Assembly (NCBI RefSeq): GCF_031886125.1
Contig: NZ_CP119391.1
Location: 2,232,001 to 2,296,000 of the forward strand
Direction: 5' to 3'
Origin: Halomonas piscis
GTDB lineage: Bacteria > Pseudomonadota > Gammaproteobacteria > Pseudomonadales > Halomonadaceae
Length of the DNA stretch: 64,000 bases
Positions 44,350 to 53,849 of this stretch are shown here, one piece after another. The notes under the pieces are model-generated. The model did no database searches. It had not been told where the DNA came from and saw only the letters and a program-made list of their open reading frames with translations. The position numbers were made by a program, and so were the translations under genes. Numbering within the stretch: position 1 is the stretch's first letter; every line of letters begins with the position of its first letter.

Positions 44350-44490
44350 GGATGGGCCCTCCTTTCAGATGCCGTCAGTGTTCTGTGCACTGCTAGCTAG
44401 ATGTCATATCCAGCTTGGCACAGAAGGACGGGTCCATCCCATTTCCCACCCAAGATTCAACTTAGTGCCAAAACAGGGCCACGGCACCTG

Positions 44491-45243
44491 CTAACGCCCA
44501 CGACACACCGGGCATTCCGGGTCTCTTGGCAGCCTGAACTGCCGCCACTGCCCGCGCAGAGCGTCAAAGGTGGCAAGTCCCCGGTGCACCTGGCCGGCAC
44601 CGCTCAAAAGCTTGAAGGTTTCCACTGCCTGGAAGGTGCCGATCAGGCCCACCAGCGGCGCCATGACGCCGTTTTCCGCGCAGGTCATGGCTTCGTCGTC
44701 GCTGTCGTCCGGCGGATAGAGGCAGGCGTAGCAGGGGCACTCGGGGTCCCGGGGGTCAAAGACCGCCACCTGGCCGGAAAAGCGGATCGCAGCCCCCGAG
44801 ACCAACGGCACGCCGGTGGCCCGGCTGGCGGCGTTGATCGCGTAGCGGCTGGAAAAGCGGTCGGTGCAGTCGAGCACCACGTCCGCCGTGGCCACGACCT
44901 CCTTCAAGGCCTCTCCCAGCAGGTGGTCATTGATGGCAGTGATCTCGCAGCCGGGGTTGAGGGCGGAAAAGCTCGTTCTGGCGGACTCGGCCTTGTTGCG
45001 CCCCAGGTCCGCCTGGCCGTGGGCGATCTGGCGCTGAAGGTTGGAAAGCTCCACCTCGTCGGCGTCGACCAGAGTCAGCCGCCCAACCCCCATGGCGGCC
45101 AGGTACATGCCCGCCGGGGAGCCCAGCCCGCCGGCGCCGATAATCACCGCGTGGGCGTCCAGCAGGCGCTGCTGCCCGCCTATCTCCACCTCGGGCAGCA
45201 TGATCTGACGGCTGTAGCGCAGTAGCGCCTGATCATCCATCAT
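44491..45243 (-). CDS. moeB: Molybdopterin-synthase adenylyltransferase MoeB (ThiF/HesA family)
   Basis: A 250-residue E1-like enzyme. The N-terminus LLRYSRQIMLPEVEIGGQQRLL and the ATP loop VIIGAGGLGSPAGMYLAAMG are hallmarks. Zn-binding Cys pairs are CYACLYP and CPVCRGR, and the catalytic-loop Cys is in EAMTCAENGVMAPLVG. It adenylates the C-terminus of the small sulphur carrier MoaD for molybdenum-cofactor synthesis; ThiF for thiamine is the main alternative. It starts 3 bp after the lrp-like gene, whose end holds its ribosome site (GGAGGG). Confidence 0.88.
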   Translation of the reverse strand: MMDDQALLRYSRQIMLPEVEIGGQQRLLDAHAVIIGAGGLGSPAGMYLAAMGVGRLTLVDADEVELSNLQRQIAHGQADLGRNKAESARTSFSALNPGCEITAINDHLLGEALKEVVATADVVLDCTDRFSSRYAINAASRATGVPLVSGAAIRFSGQVAVFDPRDPECPCYACLYPPDDSDDEAMTCAENGVMAPLVGLIGTFQAVETFKLLSGAGQVHRGLATFDALRGQWRQFRLPRDPECPVCRGR

Positions 45244-45246
45244 GAG

Positions 45247-45738
45247 TTATTTTCCCTCCAGGTCATCGAGCGGCAGGCTGAAGCTTTCCTTGACCTCTTC
45301 CATCACCACGTAGCTTTTGGACTCTTTCACCCCGGGCAGCGTCAGTACCACGTCGCCCAGCAGCTGGCGGTAGGCCGACATTTCGGCAATCCGGCACTTC
45401 AGGATATAGTCGAACTGGCCGGAGACCAGGTGGCACTCCTGGATCTGGGGCAGTTTTTCCACCGCTCGGCGAAACTCGTCAAACACCGCCGGCGTCTGGC
45501 TTTCCAGGCTGATTTCCACAAACACCAGCAGATCGGCGTGCAGCGCGCGCGGGTCGAGCAGGGCCTGGTAGCCGCGGATCACCCCGGTACGCTCCAGGCG
45601 CTTGACGCGCTCCAGGCAGGGCGTCGTGGAAAGCCCCACCCGAGCGGCCAGGTCGACGTAGGAAATGCGCGCGTTTTCCTGCAGGCAGCGCAGGATATTC
45701 AGGTCGATACGGTCCAGCGTCTTGTGCTTGGCTTTCAT
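45247..45738 (-). CDS. Lrp/AsnC-family transcriptional regulator
   Basis: A 163-residue regulator. It has an N-terminal HTH (LDRIDLNILRCLQENARISYVDLAARVGLSTTPCLERVKRLE) and a C-terminal RAM ligand-binding domain (IQECHLVSGQFDYILKCRIAEMSAYRQLLGD). It is very close to the general Lrp/leucine-responsive type. It sits between prmC and moeB in the hemA-prfA-prmC series, 33 bp after prmC. Target genes are unknown. Confidence 0.93.
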   Translation of the reverse strand: MKAKHKTLDRIDLNILRCLQENARISYVDLAARVGLSTTPCLERVKRLERTGVIRGYQALLDPRALHADLLVFVEISLESQTPAVFDEFRRAVEKLPQIQECHLVSGQFDYILKCRIAEMSAYRQLLGDVVLTLPGVKESKSYVVMEEVKESFSLPLDDLEGK

Positions 45739-45771
45739 GGCAGGATCCCATCGCGTTAACAGAAATGGCAG

Positions 45772-46662
45772 TCAGGCAGCGGAGTGCTGCCCCAGGCTGA
45801 CGCGTTCGTGGCCGCCCAGATCCCGCACGCTTGCCACGCGGGCGTAGCCGGCCCGGCCAAGCATAGCGCGCACATCGGCGGCCTGGGTATGGCCGTGCTC
45901 CAGCGCAAGCCAGCCGCCCGGGGCCAGAAAGTCGCGGGCGCGATCTACCAGAAAGCGCAGGTCGGCGTAGCCCGCCTCCCCGGCGACCAGCGCCGAGCGC
46001 GGTTCGAAGCGCACGTCGCCCCGCGCCAGATGCGGATCGTTATCGGCAATGTACGGCGGGTTGGCAACGATCAGGGCGAACGCCGGCTCGGCCTCGCGCT
46101 CCAGGGCCTCAAACCAGTCGCTGTGGATAAAGCGGGCGTTGCCCAGCCCGAGCGCAGCGGCGTTGCGCCGAGCAAGGGCGACGGCCTCCGTACGGATATC
46201 CACGCCGACAACCTGCCACCCCGGGCATTCGCTTGCAAACGCCAGCGCCACCGCGCCGGTGCCGGTGCCCATGTCCAACAGCCGGCCGGCGGGGGCGGCG
46301 GCGTGCTCAAGAGCGGCTTCGACCAGGGTTTCGGTATCCGGCCGGGGGATCAGCGTGCCCGGCGAGGTGGCCAGACTCAGCCCCCAGAACTCGCGCTCGT
46401 CGGTGAGGTACGCCACCGGCCAGCCCTGGGCCCGAGCGGCAACCAGGGCGTCAAAGCGCGCCCGGTGCCAGCGGGCGCCGGTGGCGCTGCCCTGCGTGCT
46501 CTCCCCCCAGGCTCCCCAGGTGCTGTCTCCCCAGGTATATAGCCAGGTGCGGTTACAGCCGATGACGTGAAGCAGCAGCGCTTCGGCGTCCAGCCGGGGG
46601 GTCGGCGAGCCGGCCTCTTCAAGGCGCCGGGCGGCTCGGCGCGCGCTCTCCTCCAGAATCAC
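45772..46662 (-). CDS. prmC: Release factor glutamine methyltransferase PrmC (HemK)
   Basis: A 296-residue SAM-dependent enzyme that methylates the Gln of the GGQ motif in release factors. It has the substrate motif [12 protein letters not shown] and the SAM motif [16 protein letters not shown], with [26 protein letters not shown] upstream. The N-terminal helical domain carries an extra Trp/Gly/Ser-rich stretch ([19 protein letters not shown]), coded by short GGGGAG-type repeats. The ATG at 46662 overlaps the prfA stop (ATGA), so enzyme and substrate are translated together. Confidence 0.94.
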   Translation of the reverse strand: MILEESARRAARRLEEAGSPTPRLDAEALLLHVIGCNRTWLYTWGDSTWGAWGESTQGSATGARWHRARFDALVAARAQGWPVAYLTDEREFWGLSLATSPGTLIPRPDTETLVEAALEHAAAPAGRLLDMGTGTGAVALAFASECPGWQVVGVDIRTEAVALARRNAAALGLGNARFIHSDWFEALEREAEPAFALIVANPPYIADNDPHLARGDVRFEPRSALVAGEAGYADLRFLVDRARDFLAPGGWLALEHGHTQAADVRAMLGRAGYARVASVRDLGGHERVSLGQHSAA

Positions 46663-47750
46663 TCGCTGCCCTGAAGCGCGGCCAGCTGGTCAGCCTGGTA
46701 TTCGTGAATCAGCGGGTTGATCACTTCATCCAGCTGCTCGCCGTTGACCACTTCGTTGAGCTTGTAAAGCGTCAGGTTGATGCGGTGGTCGGTGATCCGG
46801 CTCTGGGGGAAGTTATAGGTGCGAATGCGGTCGCTGCGATCCCCGGTGCCGACCAGCGAGCGGCGCGCGTCGGCCTGCTGCTGGCGCTGCTCGTCCAGCG
46901 CGTTCTGCTTGAGCCGAGAGGCCAGATGCGACATCGCCTTGGCCCGGTTCTTGTGCTGGCTGCGCTCTTCCTGGCACTCGACCACCACGCCGGTGGGCAG
47001 GTGGGTAATGCGCACGGCCGAGTCGGTGGTGTTGACGTGCTGGCCGCCGGCGCCGCTGGCGCGAAAGGTATCCACGCGCAGATCGGCCGGATTGATGTCG
47101 ATCTCGCCGACGTCTTCCACCTCGGGCATCACCGCCACGGTGCAGGCCGAAGTATGTACGCGCCCCTGGGACTCGGTGGCCGGCACGCGCTGCACCCGGT
47201 GGGCGCCGGACTCGAACTTGAGCCGGGCGTAAACGCCGTCGCCCCGGACCCGGGCAATGATCTCTTTATAGCCGCCCATCTCGCCGTGGTTGGCGCTGAC
47301 CACAGCCACCCGCCAGCCGTGCTGCTCGGCATAGCGCGAATACATGCGAAACAGATCGCCAGCAAACAGCGCCGCCTCGTCGCCGCCGGTACCGGCGCGC
47401 ACTTCCAGAAACACGTTGCTGTCGTCGTCGGGGTCTCTGGGCACCAGCAGGCGCTTGAGTTCATCTTCCAGCGCTGCCAGCCGCTCGCGTCCGTCGTCGA
47501 TCTCCATCTCGGCCAGCTCGCGCATTTCGGCGTCGCTGTCGTGGCGCATGGCCTCGGCGGCCTGAATATCGCCTTCGATGCCGCGGTAGCGCTGCCAGGC
47601 GGCCACCAGGTCCTCGAGCTCGGCGTATTCCCGGGAATAGTCACGAAAGCGCGGCTGGTCGGTGATCACATCGGGGTCGGCGAGCAGCATGGCCAGCTCC
47701 TCGAAACGTTCGACAAAGCCGTCCAGGCGGTGGCGCAGCGTTTCTTTCAT
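46659..47750 (-). CDS. prfA: Peptide chain release factor 1
   Basis: A 363-residue RF1. The GGQ motif is in [20 protein letters not shown] and the decoding motif region is [27 protein letters not shown]. It terminates translation at UAA and UAG. It starts with [20 protein letters not shown], overlaps the hemA stop by 4 bp, and overlaps the prmC start, so the three genes form a tightly coupled operon as in E. coli. Confidence 0.96.
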   Translation of the reverse strand: MKETLRHRLDGFVERFEELAMLLADPDVITDQPRFRDYSREYAELEDLVAAWQRYRGIEGDIQAAEAMRHDSDAEMRELAEMEIDDGRERLAALEDELKRLLVPRDPDDDSNVFLEVRAGTGGDEAALFAGDLFRMYSRYAEQHGWRVAVVSANHGEMGGYKEIIARVRGDGVYARLKFESGAHRVQRVPATESQGRVHTSACTVAVMPEVEDVGEIDINPADLRVDTFRASGAGGQHVNTTDSAVRITHLPTGVVVECQEERSQHKNRAKAMSHLASRLKQNALDEQRQQQADARRSLVGTGDRSDRIRTYNFPQSRITDHRINLTLYKLNEVVNGEQLDEVINPLIHEYQADQLAALQGSE

Positions 47751-49078
47751 ACGAGGGTTTCATCCTTCTGGCGAGGCGCCTCTGCCTTGCGGGGCGCAGC
47801 GGCCTTGTCGTGAGTTTCAAAGGCGGGCTTGGGCGGCAACAATAGCCTCGGCGCCGCGTGCAATACGGCGTGATCCTCCTCGGAGGCGGCATCGCGAATC
47901 GCCTGGGTCGGCCGGTGCATCAGCCGGTTGGTAAGCTGATAGGCCAGCCGCTCGATGATCTCGGCGGGGTCTTCGCCCCGGGCCAGGCGCGCCAGCGCCT
48001 GGTCCCGGGAGAGATCGCGCAGCGCCTCCCCCTGCTCGCGGTAGGTCTGGATCAGCTGGCCGCCGCTGCGAATGCGGCGCTCGTGAAGCCAGCTGCCCAC
48101 GCCGTGCTCGATCAGCGACTCGGCCTGGTCGGCGGCGACCTGACGATGGCGACGATTTTCCTGAATGACCACTTCCAGGTCATCCACGGTGTAGAGAAAG
48201 ACGTCGGCAAGCTCGCCCACCTCGGGCTCGATATCCCGGGGCACGGCAATATCCACCATGAACACCGGGCGGTGTCGACGGTTCTTGAGCGCCCGCTCCA
48301 TCATCCCCTTGCCCAGAATGGGCAAGGGCGAAGCGGTGGAGGAAATCACGATGTCGGCGCTTTCCAGCGCGTCGGGAATCTCCGGCAGGGTGATGGCCTC
48401 GCCGCCCAGCGCCGCGGAAACGTTTTCGGCCCGCTCCCGGGTACGGTTGGCCACGGTGAGCTGGCGCACGCCGGCCTCGTGCAGGTGGCGGGCCACCAGC
48501 TCGACGGTCTCGCCGGCGCCGATCAGCAGCGCCCGGGAGCGACCGAAGTCATCAAAGATGCGGCTGGCCATGCTCACCGCCGCGTAGGCCACCGACACCG
48601 GGTTCTTGCCGATACCGGTTTGGGTACGCACCTGCTTGGCCACGGCGAAGGTGTGCTGAAACAGGCGCTCGAGCTCGCCGCCCAGCCCGCGCGAATCCCG
48701 CGCCTGCTGGTAGGCTTCCTTGAGCTGGCCGAGAATCTGCGGCTCCCCGAGCACCATGGAGTCCAGCCCTACCGCCACGCGCATCAGGTGGCGGGCAGCG
48801 TCGTTGTCCAGGTAATGGTAGGCGCAGCGCGTCAGGTCCTCGACGCTAAGCTGATGAAAACGCCCCAGCCAGTCAAGCACAACGGGCTCTCCCGCGGCGT
48901 CGGTCACGCAGTAAAGCTCGGTACGATTACAGGTGGAAAGCACCGCCGCCTCGCGGATTTGCGGCAGCGAGCGCAGCTCACCAAGCGCCTGCGTCAGCTG
49001 CGCAGGCGTAAAGGCGACCTGCTCGCGCACGGCAACCGTGGCGGTACGGTGATTGATTCCCAGGGCAAGAAGCGTCAT
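47747..49078 (-). CDS. hemA: Glutamyl-tRNA reductase
   Basis: A 443-residue enzyme, the first step of C5-type haem synthesis (glutamyl-tRNA to glutamate-1-semialdehyde). The catalytic Cys50 is in [11 protein letters not shown], the N-terminus is [18 protein letters not shown], and the NADPH-binding loop is [16 protein letters not shown]. The C-terminal tail is longer and more charged than in E. coli. It is first in the hemA-prfA-prmC operon and diverges from a TPR lipoprotein gene, as hemA diverges from lolB-region genes in related bacteria. Confidence 0.95.
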   Translation of the reverse strand: MTLLALGINHRTATVAVREQVAFTPAQLTQALGELRSLPQIREAAVLSTCNRTELYCVTDAAGEPVVLDWLGRFHQLSVEDLTRCAYHYLDNDAARHLMRVAVGLDSMVLGEPQILGQLKEAYQQARDSRGLGGELERLFQHTFAVAKQVRTQTGIGKNPVSVAYAAVSMASRIFDDFGRSRALLIGAGETVELVARHLHEAGVRQLTVANRTRERAENVSAALGGEAITLPEIPDALESADIVISSTASPLPILGKGMMERALKNRRHRPVFMVDIAVPRDIEPEVGELADVFLYTVDDLEVVIQENRRHRQVAADQAESLIEHGVGSWLHERRIRSGGQLIQTYREQGEALRDLSRDQALARLARGEDPAEIIERLAYQLTNRLMHRPTQAIRDAASEEDHAVLHAAPRLLLPPKPAFETHDKAAAPRKAEAPRQKDETLV

Positions 49079-49219
49079 GCGTTGTGCGTCTTCACTAGTG
49101 TGTCGGTCGTGACATCTGGCCTTGTGGCTGCCAGTGCACGTCGATTGGCGCGCCTATTCTATCACAGCCGTGACGGCTCTTACCCCTACTGCTTTTCCTT
49201 GCCGCTGGCTCGCATCACT

Positions 49220-49247
49220 TTGCCCCGGGCCGGCAAGGGGCTATGCT
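49220..49247 (+). promoter_or_regulatory. Possible sigma-70 promoter for the TPR-lolB-ispE genes
   Basis: TTGCCC (49220-49225) and TATGCT (49242-49247) are separated by 16 bp, 42 bp before the TPR lipoprotein start. Confidence 0.5.
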
Positions 49248-49288
49248 GAGCGTCCCGGCCCACGGATCGAAAACTGACCGAGAACTGC

Positions 49289-51073
49289 ATGCCACTTCGC
49301 GCTACCGCTACTCGCGCCACCCTGACGCGCGCCCTTCAGGCCGCGCCCGCGGCGTCGCTGCTGCCCCTGCTGGCGGCAGGCGCTCTGCTCGGCGGCTGCC
49401 AGACCGCGCCGCCGGCCAAGCCTCCCGGCGAGGACATCCTCGCCTCGGCCCCGCCCATTACCCGAGGCCTGGACGCCAAGGGACTGGAGACGCTGCTCAC
49501 CGCCGAAATGGCCGGCCAGCGCGGACGCTACCGCGACGCTACCCAGGGCTACCTGGAGGCCGCCGAGCGCTACGCCGACCCCGCCCTTGCCGAGCGCGCC
49601 ACCTTTGCCGCGCGATTCAGCGACTCCGCCTCGCTGCTTGAAACCGCCGCGGCGCGCTGGCAGACGCTGGACCCCTCAAGCACCACGCCCGGCCGTCTGC
49701 TCTCCGCCCTCGCCGCCGAGCAGGGCGACTGGGAGAGCGCCCTCGAGCAGCGCCTGAGACTTGCCGCCCGGGGCGACGAGGCTCGGCTTGCCGCTCTGGC
49801 CGGCCAGGCCATTGCCGAAGGCGCTCCGCCGTCGCCGCTGCTCGACCGGCTGGACGCCGCGCTGAATGCCGCCGACCCTCTGCCCCAAGCAGGCCGGGGG
49901 GACGCCCATCTGGCCGCCGCGCTGCTGGAACAGGCCCGCGACAACGCCCCTGCGGCGCGCGCGCATCTGGCCCAGGCCCGTCCTCTGATTGCCGACGCTC
50001 CGGCCCTGTGGCGAACCCAGGCACAGCTGGCGCTGGACAGCGGCGACTACCGCGACGCCCGCAAGGCCGCCCAAAAAGGGCTCGAGCTTGCCCCGGAAGA
50101 CGCCCGCTTTACCCTGCTGCTGGTTCAGGCCGATATTCGTCTGGGCAACGTGGGCGCTGCCGAACAGCACACGCGCGATCTGCTGGAGCGCCACGAAGGC
50201 GGGCGCGACCTGCGCCTAGCGCTGGCCCGGCTGTATCTGGATGAAGAGCAGCCGGCCGCCGCCCGGCGGCTGCTCGAACCTGTGGCCGGCCGCGACGACC
50301 TTTCCGCTACCGGCCACTTTCTTCTGGGCAAGGCCGACCAGGCCACCGGCGATATCGACAGCGCCCTTCAAAACTACCGCCAGGTCACCGGCGGGGAGGA
50401 GCTTTTGCCCGCCAGCGCCGCGGCGGCGCGCATGCTGATCGACGCGGACCGCCTGGCCGATGCCCGCGCCTTTCTCCAGAACCAGCGCCGGCGCCTCACC
50501 GAACGTGACAGCGAACTATTGATGCTGGAAGTCGAGCTGCTCGACGAGCTTGGCCAAAGCGCCGAGGCCGACGCTCTGCTGGCCCAAGCCATCGAGCGCA
50601 CCCCGAACGCCAAGGAGCTGCTGTATCACCGCGCCATGCGCGCCTGGCAAGACGGCGATATCGCCGGCATGGAGCGCGACCTTCAGCAGGTGCTGAAGCA
50701 GGACCCCGACAACGTCATGGCGCTCAACGCCCTGGGCTATACCTGGGCCGACGAGCAGGTTCCCGACCGCCTTGACGAGGCCCGCCGGCTGGTCGAGCGG
50801 GCCCACGAGCTGGCGCCCGACAACCCCGCGGTGCAGGACAGCCTCGGCTGGGTGTACTTTCGCCAGGGTCAGCCGGAAAAGGCGCTGCCCTTGCTGGAGC
50901 AGGCCTATCAGGCCATGCCCGACCAGGAGGTAGCCGCGCACCTGGCCGAAGTGCTTTACGCGCTGGATGAAACCACGCGCGCTCGCCGGATCATCGCCCG
51001 GGCGCTGGCGCGCCACGAACGTCACCCGGCGCTAGACGAGCTGCTTGCGCGCCACCCGGCGCTTGCGCCGTAG
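49289..51073 (+). CDS. Tetratricopeptide-repeat outer-membrane lipoprotein
   Basis: A 594-residue protein. The signal peptide ends in a lipobox (AAGALLGGC), so it is lipid-anchored. TPR-like helical repeats fill the rest; the clearest are MALNALGYTWADEQVPDRLDEARRLVERAHELAPDNPAVQDSLGWVYFRQGQPEKALPLLEQAYQ near the C-terminus. Such proteins serve as scaffolds in the envelope. It lies directly before lolB in the same direction, an order found widely in gammaproteobacteria. No more specific role is known. Confidence 0.88.
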   Translation: MPLRATATRATLTRALQAAPAASLLPLLAAGALLGGCQTAPPAKPPGEDILASAPPITRGLDAKGLETLLTAEMAGQRGRYRDATQGYLEAAERYADPALAERATFAARFSDSASLLETAAARWQTLDPSSTTPGRLLSALAAEQGDWESALEQRLRLAARGDEARLAALAGQAIAEGAPPSPLLDRLDAALNAADPLPQAGRGDAHLAAALLEQARDNAPAARAHLAQARPLIADAPALWRTQAQLALDSGDYRDARKAAQKGLELAPEDARFTLLLVQADIRLGNVGAAEQHTRDLLERHEGGRDLRLALARLYLDEEQPAAARRLLEPVAGRDDLSATGHFLLGKADQATGDIDSALQNYRQVTGGEELLPASAAAARMLIDADRLADARAFLQNQRRRLTERDSELLMLEVELLDELGQSAEADALLAQAIERTPNAKELLYHRAMRAWQDGDIAGMERDLQQVLKQDPDNVMALNALGYTWADEQVPDRLDEARRLVERAHELAPDNPAVQDSLGWVYFRQGQPEKALPLLEQAYQAMPDQEVAAHLAEVLYALDETTRARRIIARALARHERHPALDELLARHPALAP

Positions 51074-51124
51074 CGCCGCGCCCGCCACCGTTTCTTACGC
51101 TTTTACCTCAACAGGAAGCCCCTT

Positions 51125-51775
51125 ATGCTCAGCACCCTGTCACGTACCGCCCGCCTGCCACTGCTTTCCGGCCTTGTCGCCGCCGGCCTGCTGGCCGGGT
51201 GTGCCACCCAAACGCCCGTTGATGACAGCGGCCGTGCCCGCGGCGACTGGAAAGCCCAGCAGACCGATATCCAGGCGCTCGAGCGCTGGTCGCTGGTGGG
51301 CAAGGCCGGGCTGCGCACGCCCGACGAGCGCCAGAGCGCCAACCTCGACTGGAACCAGTTCCCGCACTATTTTCGCATGCTGGTCAGCGGTCCCTTCGGC
51401 GGCGGGCGCACGGTGCTCGAAGGCCGCGAAGGCCGCTTTACCCTGACCAACGGCGACGGCCGCTTTGAAGCCGAGTCCCCCGAGGCGCTGATGGAAGAGC
51501 AGCTCGGCTGGTCGCTGCCGGTGCGCGACCTGCCTTACTGGGTGCGCGGCCTGCCCGGCGAGCGCGACACCTATCGGCTGGAAACCGACGCCTTCGGCTT
51601 CCCTGCACACCTGGAGCAAAACGGCTGGGAGATCGACTACCGCGACTGGACCCAGGCGGGCGAGCTGTGGCTGCCGCGCAAGCTGGCGCTGGCCTACGGC
51701 GACATGCGCGTCACCCTGGTCATCAACCGCTGGCAGACGCGCCCGGATGCCGGCAGCGCCGACGCGGACGACTGA
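51125..51775 (+). CDS. lolB: Outer-membrane lipoprotein receptor LolB
   Basis: A 216-residue lipoprotein (lipobox LLAGC) that accepts lipoproteins from LolA and inserts them in the outer membrane. Visible family features are WSLVGKAGLRTPDERQSANLDWNQ, FRMLVSGPFGGGRTVLEG and YWVRGLPGE. It lies 51 bp after the TPR gene and 3 bp before ispE, the usual lolB-ispE order. Confidence 0.92.
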   Translation: MLSTLSRTARLPLLSGLVAAGLLAGCATQTPVDDSGRARGDWKAQQTDIQALERWSLVGKAGLRTPDERQSANLDWNQFPHYFRMLVSGPFGGGRTVLEGREGRFTLTNGDGRFEAESPEALMEEQLGWSLPVRDLPYWVRGLPGERDTYRLETDAFGFPAHLEQNGWEIDYRDWTQAGELWLPRKLALAYGDMRVTLVINRWQTRPDAGSADADD

Positions 51776-51778
51776 TCG

Positions 51779-52630
51779 ATGACGGCCTCGCTTACGCTAC
51801 CCGCGCCGGCCAAGCTCAACCGCACGCTGCATATTGTCGGCCGGCGGCCGGACGGCTATCACGAGCTGCAGACGCTGTTTCAGTTTCTCGACCTGTGTGA
51901 CGAGATCACGCTGACTCCCCGGGTTGACGGCCGGCTGGTGCTGGAAAGCCCCCTTGACGGCGTGGCCGACGACGACAACCTGGCCCTGCGCGCCGCCCGG
52001 CGGCTGCAACGCCTTGCGCCCGCCGGCTGCGGCGTCAGCATCGAGATCGACAAGCGCCTGCCCCTGGGCGGCGGGCTTGGCGGCGGCAGTTCCAACGCCG
52101 CCACGGTGCTTCTGGGGCTCAACGCGCTCTGGCGACTCGGGCTGTCGCTTGACGAGCTGGCGACGCTGGGCCTGGCGCTGGGGGCGGACGTGCCGGTGTT
52201 CGTCAGAGGCCGCAGCGCCTGGGCCGAAGGCGTCGGCGACAGGCTTACGCCGGTCCAGCTGGCAACCCCCTGGTTCGTGGTCATTCACCCCGGCGTGAGC
52301 GTCTCCACCGCCGGGGTGTTCGGCGATCCAGAATTGACACGCCATACCCCGCCGATTAATATGGCGCGCGCACTTCAGGGGGGAGCATCCACCTGGCGCA
52401 ACGACTGCGAAGCCGTGGTCAGAGCCCGATATCCGCCGGTCGCAAGCGCGCTTGGCTATCTTGGTCGCTACGCGCCAGCCGGGCTTACCGGTACCGGAGC
52501 CTGCGTGTTTGCGGCTTTCCCGCACGCGTCTGACGCCCGGCGAATAGCACAGGCGGCAGGCGAATACGGCACGGCCTGGATCGCCAGAGGATGCAATCAC
52601 TCACCCCTTCATGAAGCTCTGGGCGGCTAA
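51779..52630 (+). CDS. ispE: 4-diphosphocytidyl-2-C-methyl-D-erythritol kinase
   Basis: A 283-residue GHMP kinase of the non-mevalonate isoprenoid pathway. The substrate-side motif is LPAPAKLNRTLHIVGRRPDGYHELQTLFQFLD. The ATP loop is LPLGGGLGGGSSNAATVLLGLN and the catalytic Asp lies in LGADVPVFVRG. It starts 3 bp after the lolB stop and is followed by a tRNA-Gln gene. Confidence 0.95.
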   Translation: MTASLTLPAPAKLNRTLHIVGRRPDGYHELQTLFQFLDLCDEITLTPRVDGRLVLESPLDGVADDDNLALRAARRLQRLAPAGCGVSIEIDKRLPLGGGLGGGSSNAATVLLGLNALWRLGLSLDELATLGLALGADVPVFVRGRSAWAEGVGDRLTPVQLATPWFVVIHPGVSVSTAGVFGDPELTRHTPPINMARALQGGASTWRNDCEAVVRARYPPVASALGYLGRYAPAGLTGTGACVFAAFPHASDARRIAQAAGEYGTAWIARGCNHSPLHEALGG

Positions 52631-52654
52631 ACGCCAGCCCTGCTGGAACACAAC

Positions 52655-52729
52655 TGGGGTATCGCCAAGCGGTAAGGCACCGGTTTTTGGTATCGGCATG
52701 CGCAGGTTCGAATCCTGCTACCCCAGCCA
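52655..52729 (+). tRNA. tRNA-Gln (UUG)
   Basis: 75 nt including encoded CCA. The acceptor stem is TGGGGTA with TACCCCA, and the anticodon loop TTTTGGT gives anticodon TTG. The T-arm has GTTCGAATC. It lies between ispE and prs, as in many gammaproteobacteria. Confidence 0.95.
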
Positions 52730-52802
52730 GTCCGGCAGACAGCGGCGCCGAACGGCCTAGCAAGAACGCCCGAGATTTCCAACACTGCAAAGGTGGCTGC
52801 GC

Positions 52803-53744
52803 GTGTCAAAACTGATGGTTTTCGCCGGGAACGCCAATCCCGAGCTCGCTCACAAGATTGCCGATAGCCTGGACAGCCGAATGGGTAACGCCACGGTCGG
52901 CCAGTTCAGCGATGGCGAGATCGCAGTCGAGATCAATGAGAACGTGCGCGGCAAGGATGTCTTCATCCTGCAGTCCACCTGTGCGCCCACCAACGATAAC
53001 CTGATGGAAATGATCCTGATGGTTGACGCCCTGCGTCGCGCCTCGGCGGCGCGCATCACCGCCGTACTGCCCTACTTCGGCTACGCCCGCCAGGATCGCC
53101 GGGTGCGCTCCTCGCGGGTGCCGATCTCGGCCAAGGTGGTGGCCGACATGATGGTCAAGGCCGGCGTGGACCGGGTGATGACCATGGACCTTCACGCCGA
53201 CCAGATCCAGGGTTTCTTCGACGTGCCGGTGGACAACGTCTACGGCTCGCCGATCCTGCTCGACGATATCGAGCGGCAAAACTACCGCGATCTGGTTGTG
53301 GTCTCCCCGGACGTCGGCGGCGTGGTACGCGCCCGGGCCATCGCCAAGGCGCTCAACGTCGATCTGGCGATCATCGACAAGCGCCGCCCGGCGGCCAATC
53401 AGGCCCAGATCATGCATATCATCGGCGAGATCGAAGGCCGCACCTGCGTGGTGGTCGACGACATGATCGACACCGCCGGCACCCTGTGCAAGGCCGGCGA
53501 AGCGCTGATGGAGCGCGGCGCCAAGAGCGTGGTGGCCTACGCGACTCACGCCATTCTCTCGGGTCCGGCGGTGGACAACATTACCGACTCCGTGCTTGAC
53601 GAAGTCGTGGTGGCCGATACGATTCCGCTGGCGGAAAACGCGCGTCGCAGCGGCCGCATCCGCCAGCTCAGCGTCGCCGGGCTGATCGCCGAGGCGATTC
53701 GCCGGGTCAGCAACGAAGAATCCGTCAGCGCAATGTTCCACTGA
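52803..53744 (+). CDS. prs: Ribose-phosphate pyrophosphokinase
   Basis: A 313-residue PRPP synthase, making the precursor of nucleotides, histidine and tryptophan. It has [19 protein letters not shown] at the N-terminus, [27 protein letters not shown] (active-site region) and the PRPP loop [17 protein letters not shown]. The start is a GTG with AAGGTGG upstream. It follows tRNA-Gln by 73 bp. Confidence 0.96.
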   Translation: MSKLMVFAGNANPELAHKIADSLDSRMGNATVGQFSDGEIAVEINENVRGKDVFILQSTCAPTNDNLMEMILMVDALRRASAARITAVLPYFGYARQDRRVRSSRVPISAKVVADMMVKAGVDRVMTMDLHADQIQGFFDVPVDNVYGSPILLDDIERQNYRDLVVVSPDVGGVVRARAIAKALNVDLAIIDKRRPAANQAQIMHIIGEIEGRTCVVVDDMIDTAGTLCKAGEALMERGAKSVVAYATHAILSGPAVDNITDSVLDEVVVADTIPLAENARRSGRIRQLSVAGLIAEAIRRVSNEESVSAMFH

Positions 53745-53760
53745 TTGCCTGACTTTCGCA

Positions 53761-53782
53761 GCGGCGGGGAGTGCCCCGCCGC
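53761..53782 (+). terminator. Hairpin after prs (possible weak terminator)
   Basis: GCGGCGGGG and CCCCGCCGC form a 9-bp stem with an AGTG loop. Only a short TTCT follows, so it may partly terminate or shape the leader of rplY. Confidence 0.5.
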
Positions 53783-53849
53783 TTCTGGAAACGCCGTCGC
53801 CTGGTCGCGGGCGGCGGCGTTTTCCAACGTTAACCAAGAGGCACAACCA

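Larger units (their letters stand above)
43031..44443 (-). mobile_element. IS110-family, IS1111-type insertion sequence inserted in a REP
   Basis: About 1.41 kb. Subterminal 12-bp inverted repeats TGGACCCGTCCT (43036-43047) and AGGACGGGTCCA (44425-44436) lie 5-7 bp inside the ends. There is one DEDD transposase gene, a short leader and a ~280-bp noncoding stretch after the gene. Subterminal repeats and a long 3' noncoding region are features of the IS1111 branch. The exact ends carry one to two bases of ambiguity. The flanks are the two parts of a REP. Confidence 0.85.
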
